Below, piece after piece: positions 38,972-50,800 of a stretch of 64,000 nt of DNA. The notes under the pieces were generated by a model that saw only the letters and a program-made list of their open reading frames with translations, searched no databases and was not told the origin of the DNA. How positions within the stretch are numbered: position 1 is the first letter of the stretch; every line of letters starts with the position of its first letter. This DNA comes from Bicyclus anynana (Eukaryota > Arthropoda > Insecta > Lepidoptera > Nymphalidae): contig NC_069088.1 in the NCBI RefSeq assembly GCF_947172395.1, forward strand, positions 1,505,501 through 1,569,500. The letters run 5' to 3'. The position numbers were made by a program, and so were the translations under genes.

Positions 38972-39191
38972 TGGCTGGTGGGAGGATTCAGCCGTGGCTA
39001 GTTACCACCCTACCGGCAAAGACGTACCGCCAAGTGATTTAGCGTTCCGGTACGATGCCGTGTAGAAACCGAAAGGGGTGTGGATTTTCATCCTCCTCCT
39101 TACAAGTTAGCCCGCTTCCATCTAAGACTACATCATCACTTACTATCAGGTGAGATTGTAGTCAAGGGCTAACTAGTAAACAATAAAAAAA
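38972..39191 (+). mobile_element. SINE-A fragment, head missing
   Basis: Well-preserved body: tggctggtgggaggattc, ttaccaccctaccggcaaag, agcgttccggtacgatgccg, then gaaaggggtgtggattttca and gtgagattgtagtcaagggc, ending in an A-rich tail. It lies 90 nt from the SINE-B at 39283. Confidence 0.82.
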
Positions 39192-39282
39192 GGGCAGAGA
39201 ACAGACTACTGCAAAAGTTAGGAAGCTCATAAAATTACACCCGTGCCATGGAGAGCAGTTAGTTACTGAATGCAGTAGAATG

Positions 39283-39596
39283 CATCATCATTCATTATCA
39301 TTCTCAACCCATATTCGGCTCACTGCTGAGCTCGAGTCTCCTCTCACACCACCTCTCCACCACGTTGGCCCAATGCGGATTGGCAGACTTCACACACGCA
39401 GATAATTAAGAAAATTCTCTGGTATGCAGGTTTCCTCACGATGTTTTCCTTCACCGTTTTTTTGAGACACGTGATATTTAATTTCTTCAAATGCACATAA
39501 CTGAAAAGTTGGTGCATGCCCCGAACCGGATTCGAACCCACGCCCTCCGGAATCGGAGGCAGAGCAGAGGTCATATCCACTGGGCTATCACGGCTT
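39283..39596 (-). mobile_element. SINE-B, near full-length tRNA-derived SINE
   Basis: On the minus strand it begins aagccgtgatagcccagtgg and has a B-box-like ggttcgaatccgg (39526-39538 region), so the head derives from a tRNA. The body and the cat/gat tail follow toward 39283. It is the most complete member of the family in the window and serves as reference for the fragments at 2750, 6035, 12455, 26904 and 27617. I take it as a lepidopteran SINE; the family name was not checked. Confidence 0.85.
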
Positions 39597-39619
39597 ACTA
39601 ATTACTATTATTAGTCTAT

Positions 39620-39870
39620 ACTAATAACGGATTTTTTAGAAGAGAAGTTGAAAACTGTTTTATATCGTACTCTTAACTATAGCAAATACCCGCGACTACG
39701 TCCGCGAAAATTTTGGAGAACTGATAGAAATTTTTCGTTTTTGTCGCATTTTTCACTGATGTTTCGCTTCTTTTGCTCATAGGTTGATCTTGTACCTAGA
39801 CTTACTTACTCAATCAGTGGGCTATGAAACACAAATTCCAACCAGTAGTTCCTGAGATAAGCGCGTTTAA
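39620..39870 (-). repeat. Decayed interspersed repeat
   Basis: atacccgcgactacgtccgc, then aaccagtagttcctgagata and agcgcgtttaaccaaacaaa match the pattern of the common lepidopteran repeat family (complement: tttgtttggttgaacgcg... and cgcggacgtagtcgcggg). Confidence 0.5.
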
Positions 39871-39879
39871 CCAAACAAA

Positions 39880-41377
39880 CTTTTATATCTTGGCAACTTC
39901 GTTCGTAACACTCCCGATAGCCCGCATGGGCTGGGGGGCGTGTAAGCGATAAATGAAAGACCCATTGATGTACCTCACTTCCCTGCACGCACGATTTCAC
40001 ACCCGCGCAGTCTTTCCCCCCGTCGCCTGCATATCATGGGAATGTCATCAACGAACTTATATTAATAAGTAGCTATAGATACGAAATAGTAACTAGCAAG
40101 CATCGGCCGATAAACAAATACCCGTCCGGCCTATGCTATGGAAATGGATCAAAGTTCGCGTGTCCCGGCAGTTAGTTAATAAAGGAAATATATTAGATCG
40201 GGAGCTATCGGCGGAGTCGCGGGCGCGGCCGCCTCTCCCATCGCTAATATAAGTTAATGGAAAATCGAAGCATTATCTACCCCACCACCCGGCCCTAGAC
40301 TACTAATCATACCGTTCAGAAATTAATATCCTCAAGTTTTTCTAAGCTACAGTTGCTTAAAATTAATTGCTATTATTAAGATTTTGTATTCTAACACTCT
40401 TACTGTTTCTATTACACTTCACATTTTGTTATTGTGGTGGAAAATGGGTGGAAATAAAGCTTCAAATAATTACCTAAATACATATATAAAAATCGATAAC
40501 GTCAGTCTGTGGTTCACATAAAATTTTCAGTGTAGGTAACTAGGCTAATATTTCTCTTATATTTTGAGTTATGAGAAAAACCGTTGTCGCATTATTTGCA
40601 TATACTTACACGCCATTGTACTCGTAATTACATTAATCACAACACAGTTTGCCTGAGGTTCAAGCCCTAAAGCTTTAGGCACACTAAATTGTGTCAGAAC
40701 CTAACATGAATGAAAATTAATGATGGTAACAGTATAAGATTTACGAAACATAGGACTATGATTTACGTCATCAAATGATTGTGTCAGTATAGTATAAAAA
40801 AATCCTCACAGTTTGGCTGGCTAATCACGAGGATCTAAGCTCAGTTGTATACAACATGCAATGTTAATTGTTTATGCGATTCTCCTGGACGCACATCCAT
40901 TAGAGCCGAAGTATAACGTATTCTGTGCTGTATGCTTGGGGTACTGAGGCGCCAGTGGGTACGTAGTTACTCGTATCTCCCGATTCCCGACCGCCAGCCA
41001 ACTTTTGATCCTCGACAAATTTTAAGGATTCCTTCGAGCGTTAATTAATTTATTGTAGCGGCCGATGTAGCCGCAAGAAAACTCAATTAATTTTAAAAGG
41101 GTTTTTGTGTTGTTTTTTTTTCGGGCACAGTTCGCGGAAAGAAAGCCGGGTTCCGTACTCCAGAGGAGTTTCTTTGTAGCGGCCCCCTTTGAACGATCGC
41201 CCCACTGTAATTAGAGAGTAATGAATTTACCACCGCAGTTTCCTGAACGAAAATTCCTCGTTATAAACGATGTATTTCTAAACAACAACTAAACGCGCGA
41301 ATGTGGAATATAGGTAGATACGTGATATTAAACAACATAAGATTTGAGCTCATTATCCTTACATAGGTTAATTTTAT
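39880..41377. other. Noncoding, GC-richer islands upstream of exon a
   Basis: Islands at 39890-40320 (gagctatcggcggagtcgcg) and 40920-41250 (agcggccgatgtagccgcaa). No coding potential was recognised. They could include promoter or enhancer sequence close to the first visible exon. Confidence 0.4.
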
Positions 41378-41500
41378 CTACGTAAAAAAATCAAGTTTAA
41401 AAACTATAACCCAACTATGTAAAAAAGTGATCTAATAAAAAATTAAGTTTTGAAACTATAACCCGACTACGTAAAAAGAGGTCTAAAAAAAACGAAACAC
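41378..41500 (+). repeat. 52-bp tandem repeat upstream of exon a
   Basis: aaactataacccaactatgt (41401 on) recurs as aaactataacccgactacgt (41453 on), spacing 52 nt. A partial third unit (ctacgtaaaaa) lies at 41378. It sits about 180 nt before the exon a acceptor. Confidence 0.75.
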
Positions 41501-41678
41501 AGAAATATTTCAGATCGAAACAGAGAAATGCATAGGAACAAAAATGGTCACGGTAGAGCCGTGTACTGTAGCGGACCATTAAAGTAGGCTGGTAATGATG
41601 TAAACAAGTAAAACTAATAGTTAAGTACACTTTTAGTACATACTCTCCCATATTGAAATCTCTCTCTCCTCTTTCCAG

Positions 41679-41840
41679 GTTGTCTACTGGAAGGAACCCG
41701 GCCGCCGCCCGATGTGCCGCCCCGCAACCCGACCATGTCCCGACTGAACGGCCGCATCACCGGCAACCCCGCCGACCTGGTCGACTTCGAGCCCTCGTGC
41801 CTCGTGCGCACCCCCTCAGGAAACTTCTACGTGCCTTCAG
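41679..41840 (+). CDS. Ten-m: Teneurin exon a: cytoplasmic tail, proline-rich
   Basis: The acceptor is a pyrimidine tract ending ctttccag at 41678; the donor is cag/gtgaac at 41840. The exon starts with two bases of a split codon and codes residues 1-53 plus one base. It contains CLLEGTRPPPDVPPRNP, a proline-rich stretch of possible SH3-ligand type, and ends in TPSGNFYVPSG. It is GC-rich compared with the surrounding DNA. It needs an upstream exon ending in phase 1, probably with a G. An ATG at 41734 lies in frame, but the acceptor shows this is not the first exon of the main transcript. Confidence 0.9.
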
Positions 41841-44800
41841 GTGAACAGATCGACATACACACATACCTATTTCCCTACCAATACAATCAGACTTTCCTTA
41901 AAAATGTAACAAAAATTTCTTCATACTTTCTGAATGGCAAAAATTCATGAAGGCAATTAATAATCATTATCAGCCGATGGACGTCCACTGCTGGACATAG
42001 GCCATTTGTAAGGACTTCCAAGCAACACTGTCTTGAGCCACCAACAGCGGATCCCTGTAACTCGCTTGATGTCGTCGGTCCACCTTGTGGGGGGTCGACC
42101 AATCCCCATAGTAGTAGTATAGCGGAGGTTTTCCGGTGCAAAGTTGCCATTCCAGGGTCTAGGAACCAAACGTCAATCAAAACTATATGTCCTGCCCATT
42201 GTCACTTCAACTTTGCGTCTCGTTGAGCGGTCGGTAACTTAGATTCTTCTACAGATCTCCTTGCAGATTAATTTCTGATTCAATCTCGCAGAAATAATGA
42301 ATGACTCTAAATGTTAATAATAATTTGCAAATATTTTCCAGGGGACATACAAAAGAATCCGTCTATGGACTACAAGTCAAACTCGTCGTGCAGTAGTCCA
42401 GGGAAACAAGAAAAAGGAACCTTAGAGAGGATGGACAGGAGCGACCGACATCCCGCCTTCGGTGTGCCCGTGCCCGTTCTACCCGTTAGGAACAACCTCA
42501 GGGCGACCCACTTTCCCCCGGCCGCCTCTCGATTTCACTTCAGAAAGGGCCTATCCTCAAGATGCTCATGGAAGTGTACTGCCATCGTGTTTATAGTCTT
42601 ATTTGTCCTTCTTTTATCTATTGCCTCCTATATGTCAGGTATGTACCATTTTTTAAACAGAAACCCGATTATTTAAATCAATGTTATACCTATATACCAA
42701 CGTTAGTTTAAATGTTTGTTTGGTGATATTTCTGAACAACACAATTCTCAAATTTGATCAGTTAACTGTATTTTTTTATATGATTGATCGACATGATCTG
42801 CACGAATCGGGAATTTATGAATTTTTAAGATTTTTTTACATACACATTTTAATAAATTTTCTTTTTGTTCACAGCGTCCTATTTTACTGACAACTGGTCA
42901 TATCAAAACCCAAAGCCTTGTTCAGTGATAGTTGGTGATACAACGGATAAGTTCCCAGCATCGAAAGTGCCGACAATCGAGTCAACTAATAAATCTTTAA
43001 CAAGACCTTCCCAAACTTCAACATCGTCAAGCTCAGGTAAAGGGGAAAGTCACTCGCGCCCTCGTAGAAGTATAGATGGGCATGCTTCTTTACCTTCTGT
43101 TTCTTCCACGGATTCTTTTCCTGTAGATGTGCATGAATTAATCACTTCACCTTCTGAGACCACTAGTAGCTTAGTGCATGGTGTGTCAACGGAGGAGTCT
43201 GTCATACAGCAAACGGAAGTTACGACGGTTTCTAACGATGCTTCTGTGTCTAGTGTTGGTGTTTCGGTTAATACTGGTGATCTAACAATTAATAACACAA
43301 CGCTTAAACAAATAACGACACTCACGCAAAATACCGGATCTACTGAGACTTCACGGGTTGCTACTAAAACAACAACAGCATCGCCTAAATATGAATTCAA
43401 AATTAACGCCGACAAAAAAGTGGAAATCCCTCCCGAAATTGGATTAAAAAACAAAAACAATATTGCTTATGAACCTAAAGATATGCAAGGTGATTCATCC
43501 CCTTCAATCTATTCTTATGGAGTACAAAAGCTTCGATACCTTAAACTATTTACGAGATTAAATGAAGTTAAGGAGGAGTTACATATTTATCCAAATGATC
43601 CCAATGAATTGGCCGCTGACCTTAAAAAATACCACTACGAAAGGGATCGCATTAGCCCCACTAATATAGAGATGAGTGTGACAAATCCAACTTCTCCGTC
43701 AACTCCACCTTCTACAGCAGCGATTGTACAAGTAAAAAATTCAAGTTCAACTGAACACTTCACAAATCTACCCACGGCAAGTCCAGTTATGTTTACAACA
43801 CATAACGCTTTTCTTAAAGATGAGCACGTTTTTGATATAACACAGTCTTTACTGAGTGTTACTAACAGTTCAGATTTTGTAAGCACTACCAGCAGCACTA
43901 CAACTGAACCTGAAGCAAAACCTACTACTGCAGAGCCTTCAACAATAAACATTGCTACTGAATCAAAAACATCAGAACCAATAACAAGCGCTAAACATGT
44001 TTTGATAAATCTAACTATATCTTCAGATGACGCTAACAACGACTCATATAAACCTCTCTATTCATTAACTGTAACAGTTCCTACAGTTGGTGATAGTAAT
44101 GAAATACCTACTATAAAAATAACGCCAATGGAGACCGAGCCAACTATGCCTACAAATTTCAATAAACCTGTGACAGTGGAAAATCCTGTAAAGACGACAA
44201 AAACTTTAGCGAATACAGAAAATTGGGGAGGGAGTTGCGAATGTTCTTGCCCTGTTTGTGACTCTGGTATCAAAACTGACGAACTCTATGATGATTATAT
44301 GGATAAATCGACCACACCTAGAGCTACTCCCGAAGTTGTAAAAGATATTACAGAATCAATTTCTTATAAGAACACAACGTTAACATCTAATTTGCAAAAT
44401 GAAAATCCTAAAATTGTAATCGCAACGACAGAATACCCAGAAACAACTTCAGCTGATTATTCAACGACAGAATCTGTTGAAGACTTTTCTACAAATTCGG
44501 ATATAGCTAAAACAACCGATCTAACTACGTCAGATTCAACAGAACCAAGCACTTCAGATGACTTGACAACGACAGATTTTAATACAGAATCAGAAACGTT
44601 TACAACTACAGTTGCTCCAAAATGCATTTGCCCCAAAGTAAAGCCTCCACCAATTCTTATATTGGAAGGTGAGGTCTCAAAAATTTGCGTTCTGATAATT
44701 TACTAACAATATCACCAAACCATTTCTATCGGGTCTTCTCAAGCATTGGTGTCTTAACATACTAAACCGCATGCTCATCTAAATACATATATTTCTAAAA

Positions 44801-47800
44801 TCTTTTTAGTTATTTACTGTAGATTAGTTTGCATGTATCTCGGATAGTTCGACAGTACTTTTATACTTCAAGCTGATACTTATTATTTTAGTGCGTATTT
44901 TATTTTTACAAAATAGTCTTAATCATATGTTTTTACAACTAGCCTCTTAGGTCATCACATTACCGCATGGTTTAATACAAACATATTGCTACAAATACTA
45001 TAGCATAATACGTGCTGTTATTAATATAACTATTTATATTATAGGTTCCGTACGAACGTTCCCAATGCAGTCTTTCCCTCCCGATGGGACGACGTTTACG
45101 CAAATTACTTTAGGTGAAAAATTATCAAAAGAAATCCCTCCATATAGTTACTGGAATATGCAATTTTACCAATCGGAAGCTGCTTACGTGAAATTCGACT
45201 ACATGATACCTCGGGGGGCGTCCATAGGCGTTTATGCGAGACGGAACGCGCTGCCGACGCATACTCAATATCACTTCTTAGAAGTCCTAAGCGGATTTAA
45301 AGCTCGAACTACGAGGGCTTCACATGTAAGTATTCAATCGGAAGAAATCAATCCTACTGATACCATCTCAATAAATTGCTTATGTTGCATTAGATCGTAC
45401 ATTGCGTTGCCTATTAATAATTCAGAAATATGTAATTCAGAAATGTTTATATTGAAAAAAAATAGAAATGTGAAATATTTGTTTTTCAAACAGCCATCCG
45501 TTAAGAAAGAAGTTACCCATTACATGGAGCAAGGTCATTGGTTTTTATCCCTCTACAATGACGATGGAGATCCACAAGAAATTTCTTTCATAGCCATGGT
45601 CGCTGATGACATGACGCACAACTGTCCGAACGGATGTTCCGGTAAAGGAGAATGCCTAATGGGTCATTGTCAGTGTCAGCCAGGCTTTGGAGGAGACGAT
45701 TGCAGTGAGAGTGAGTACAATTATACTGGAGTACTGTAATGATAAAAATCATCGTTATCTTAGAACTAATAAATAAACCATGGAATTAAGGATATTTTTT
45801 AAATAACTTTACAAAATATGTTTGTGTTACTTTCAATCTAACACCTCTCTTTTCAATATACATAAAAAATAATAAACTGTTTTCAGGTGTTTGCCCTGTA
45901 TTATGCAGTCAACGGGGAGAATACATAAATGGAGAGTGCCAATGCAACCCTGGCTGGAAAGGCAAAGAGTGCTCCTTACGCCATGACGAATGCGAAGTGC
46001 CCGACTGCAACGGACATGGCCACTGCGTCAATGGAAAATGCTCTTGCGTTAGAGGTTATAAAGGAAAGTTCTGTGAAGAAGTCGATTGTCCTCATCCAAC
46101 TTGTTCGGGCCATGGTTTTTGCATCGAAGGTGCTTGTGTGTGTAAGAAAGGGTGGAAAGGTCTGGATTGTGCCACAATGGATAAGGACGCTCTACAATGC
46201 TTGCCGGATTGTTCAGGACACGGGACATTCGATGTTGATACTCAGACTTGCACTTGTCATGCTCGGTGGTCGGGTGATGACTGCTCGAAAGGTATATTTC
46301 AAACACATTTCATTTGGTATTTCATATTTCATACATAATTTGCTACTAACAATTCAAGTAATCGAGAGGTTTACTTTCCCTTAAATTTAAAACATCAAAG
46401 GACTGTAAGAAATTTGATTTACAAAATATTTGCTGATTAATGTTCTGACTAAATCATCACTGTTAACTTTACAGAAGTTTGCGATCTAGACTGCGGCCCA
46501 CATGGAAGATGCGTCGGAGAATCCTGCGTTTGCGATTCAGGCTGGACAGGAGAATATTGCACATCCAAACTTTGTGATGCACGATGCAGCGACCACGGCC
46601 AATGTAAAAACGGCACTTGTCTCTGCGTTTCTGGTTGGAATGGACGTCATTGCACATTGGAAGGGTGTCCTAGAGGCTGCGCAGGACATGGACAGTGTCG
46701 AGTTGCAAATGACGGTCATTGGGAGTGTAAATGCTTCGACGGATGGGATGGTCCAGACTGCACTACGTTGAAAGAACAAGTCTGTGATGATTCTAAAGAT
46801 AATGACAAAGGTATGAATGCGTTTATTTAAAATGATCTAAGTGTGTTATTCAATACTGAAATTCATTGCCTAATTTTAGTTAAATCTAATAATGGTCTTG
46901 CTTGTTTCAAAGATAACCCAAATAAGAAAAAGTACGATGTATCTGAAATAAAGTCTGGCGAGTAGTTTATAATTTTATTGTTTTAATATTTGATCACTAG
47001 ATGGCTTGGTAGACTGCGAAGATCCAGAATGTTGTCAGAGCGCCGCTTGCAAGGGCAGCCAGCTTTGCGTGTCCTCGCCCAAACCAACGGACATTCTTCT
47101 CAGAAAACAACCTCCTGCGATCACAGCATCCTTCTTCGAAAGAATGAAGTTCCTTATTGACGAGGGTAGTCTCCAAAACTATGCTAAACAGGAAACGTTC
47201 AACGAAAGGTAAGCAATAAATGTTCGGTGTGATGTGTATTCGACTTGAGCAAAGTCTCCACGTAGATACATGCTAAAGGAACAAGTTTTACGTAGTGTTG
47301 TACTTTTTATGTTTAGCAATTACTTACTTGGAGACTTAGCAGAAGATATCGATCTCAAATCGATTCGATCAATTGATGATATTTTATATACATCAACTGA
47401 TCCTCAATGTTTTATTATGTTGGAATATAAATAAATATCTATTATATAAGATACGCAATGTTGTGCCCCAGTCGATCCTTCATTTTATTTATATTATAAG
47501 AGTGTTTTCACTTTCATTTCTGTTTCCTTCACCTTTAAGATTAACTTTTGTGTTTTCATGCCAACTGATAATTCGGATATTTTCCGACTAACAAAAACTG
47601 GCACTTGCATGTTGTTTTTGTTTAAGAATATTATTTGATCTAAATTACTAACATTGGCCTCAGCACCGCACGTGTATCACAATGCGATAGACGCAATTGT
47701 TGTCGATTTTGCCTTATAGAGTCAGAGTATCGGAAACGAATGCAACTATCGCATAGCCAGTTTGGTGCTAGGGTCAAACGTTTAAATGTTTCTTCTTCTT

Positions 47801-50800
47801 TAATGATATCGTATCCAATGATACTCATTCTATGTAATTTCTCGTCTTTCCGCTGCGCAGTATGTTTTGGAACCACTTCAACACGAGGTAAGACATAGAG
47901 ATCCAATTTAGATAGGAGTGTGTGTGCCCATATTTGTAGCTATACTTGTATTAGATATATTTTTATTGGGTATCTCTATATCCTCATTGGCAACATATTT
48001 TGTACAAGTATAATATGAAAGTCGTGTGCATGATGTTTTATGTTGTATATTCGTTTATATATTCGTGTCCTGTGAGTTTTGTGTTACGCTTTTTATATAA
48101 ATGTCCAAAAATTTATAATTAATATACGTAGATTTCCTAAGATATAAATAAGTAGAAATAGTATTGGGATTTGGTTTAGTGATTTCATTGGAAATGAGTA
48201 AAGATTACACATAAATAAATTTTAGATTACCCATTATATTATCAGAATTGCTGTCTTTTTATAAACTACTTTAATAATCACACTTATTTAAAACTATTCA
48301 ACCATATTTTGTAAATTCCTAAAGTACCCTTTTCACTTTTAGATATCCCAATTTTAATAATAATTTATTAACACTTTAATTAACATTATTTTATCTACTT
48401 TACAAATATTTCAATTTTCTTTTATCTTTAGTTGAATGATCTCTATTAACTGTCACAATTTAAAATTATTAAACTAAATCAATTGTACTTTCAATTGTAA
48501 TCACATCATTTATTTCTGAGTTGAAATATTTTTTATCCAGTAATAAATGACTACTAAATTCAACTTTAACATAACGATAAAATTAACTTATAGAGTTTTA
48601 TCCCACTTTCAGTCGTTCCGCGGTCATAAGGGGTAGAGTGGTCACTTCCCTGGGTTCCGGTTTAGTCGGCGTGAGGGTGTCCACTTCTACGCCCTTGGAA
48701 GGGTTTACATTAACGAGGGAGGACGGTTGGTTCGACCTCCTTGTGAATGGAGGGGGCGCCGTCACTCTTCACTTCGGGAGGGCGCCCTTCAAACGATCCA
48801 CGCAAGTTGTGTTCGTGCCTTGGAATGAGGTGAGATTTTTTACCAATTTTGTAATTATTAAAATAACATTTGGGAGTGCTTGTTAAAACTGTAAGGTACC
48901 AGAAATCTTTCTATGTTTGTATAAAATTTTCACTGACTGCAGCAGTTAATGAAAGGTTTTGTCTTATTTAAACTATTTTATGTATTGTTTTGTTTAGCAA
49001 TCCTTAAAAATTACTATTTTACATTAAATACTACATCTTTTCCGTCTATGATAACTTGAGTCATAAGTTTACGTTTAAGCGACATCTATCCCCGCTAGGC
49101 AGAACAAGCTTTTAAACAACTATAGAGACTGCGTATTCACACTTGACGGCGTGATACCTATTTATAATTATATAAGTCTAAAACCCCTATAGTAGATAGA
49201 GAATTTTGACTTATGAATTTGACTTTTGACTGAGTAAAAAATGTAGAGACATTTTCAAATTTACGAAGGAAAAAAATAAAGTATTTTTTCTGTCAGACTA
49301 ACCTTAAAATTGTACATTATTCCAGGTTGTGATAATTGATGAAGTTGTGATGACCACGTTGGACGACAAGGGTGGCATGGGCCCCCCACAGGCGTGCCTC
49401 GCTCACGACTACGACGCTATGAAGCCTGTTGTGCTGGCTACATGGAAGCATGGCTTCCAGGGCGCTTGTCCGGATAAAAGTGCTATACTTGCTGAGTCTC
49501 AGGTAAACAACAACAACAGGTAACACTGACGACAAACATATATTAATTTACAATTTCAAATTCAATTTCATGTTTTAATTGCTTCTACGGTGACATAAGG
49601 ACTGTTTTTTGCGCAAAGAATTAGCCTAACTGTCCAACGCAATAATTCAGACAGTATTTTTGCCACCATTCCACGTGGCCATGATTTGTATAGCTAGAGT
49701 GGGTTAAATTTATTTTTGTATACTTTTTCATTTACAATTAAACTACAATAAATAACCAGAATCAACAATAAAAATTTCCAAACATATTCTAGGTCGTCCA
49801 AGAGAGCTTACAAATCCCAGGAACCGGCCTCAACCTCGTGTACCACAGCTCGAGAGCTGCAGGATACCTCTCCACAATACAACTTCAGCTCACTCCGGAA
49901 AAAGTACCAGCAACATTGGCCCTAATTCATCTGAGGATTACTATTGAAGGAATTCTGTTCGAAAAGATCTTCGAAGCAGATCCAGTCATCAAGTTTACAT
50001 ATCCATGGAACAGACTCAATGTATACAGACAAAGAGTGTATGGAGTGACAACAGCCTTAGTGAAAGTTGGGTACCAATACACAGATTGTAAGGATATTAT
50101 CTGGAATGTGCAGACGACGAAACTGAGCGGTCACGATATGAGCATTTCTGATGTTGGTGGATGGAATCTGGATATACATCACAGATATAATTTCCATGAA
50201 GGTAGATTTTGGTTTTTTATTTTTAATTTCACCGTAATTATACAGTCAAAATATGCAGCATTTATAGTCAGCGTATTTAATCTAATGAGCTCTGATGATT
50301 TAGTTTACACGCAAAAAAATATTTTTGTTTTTCTGTTTTTAGGTATACTCCAAAAGGGCGATGGCACAAACATTTACTTGAAACACAAGCCTCGTCTCAT
50401 AATAACAGCTATGGGCGATGGTCGCCAACGGGCACTGGACTGCGGCAATGAATGTTCCGGATCCGCTGTGAAGCAAAGACTGCTGGCTCCTGTAGCACTC
50501 GTAGCAGCGCCCGATGGTTCCATATTTGTGGGAGACTTCAATCTCGTCAGGAAGATCAACACAGACGGCACTGTTCGAACTGTTGTCAAATTGAAGTAAG
50601 TTTTATTAATATATCACTATACATGTGGGAATTTCAACAAATGACTGAAAGTGAATATTTGTAAGTACATATGCAATTATTGTAATAACATTTTCTTTTC
50701 TTATTTTCAGCGCTACACGGGTTTCTTACCGATACCACATGGCTCTATCGCCTTTAGATGGAACTCTTTATATATCCGATCCCGAGTCCCATCAAATCAT

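Noticed and set aside
43050..44273. Long minus-strand frames (136, 134 and 71 codons) opposite exon c
   Set aside because: Shadows of the Ser/Thr-rich coding exon: Thr/Ser codons leave the opposite strand open.
47640..47906. 88-codon minus-strand frame in the largest intron between coding exons
   Set aside because: No known domain. The elevated complexity is better explained by the microexon at 47861 and conserved intronic sequence on the + strand.
49503..49519. Alternative donor of exon j 17 nt downstream (cag/gtaaca at 49520)
   Set aside because: 17 nt is not a multiple of three and the next codon would shift the conserved frame. The upstream gtaaac donor fits the protein.
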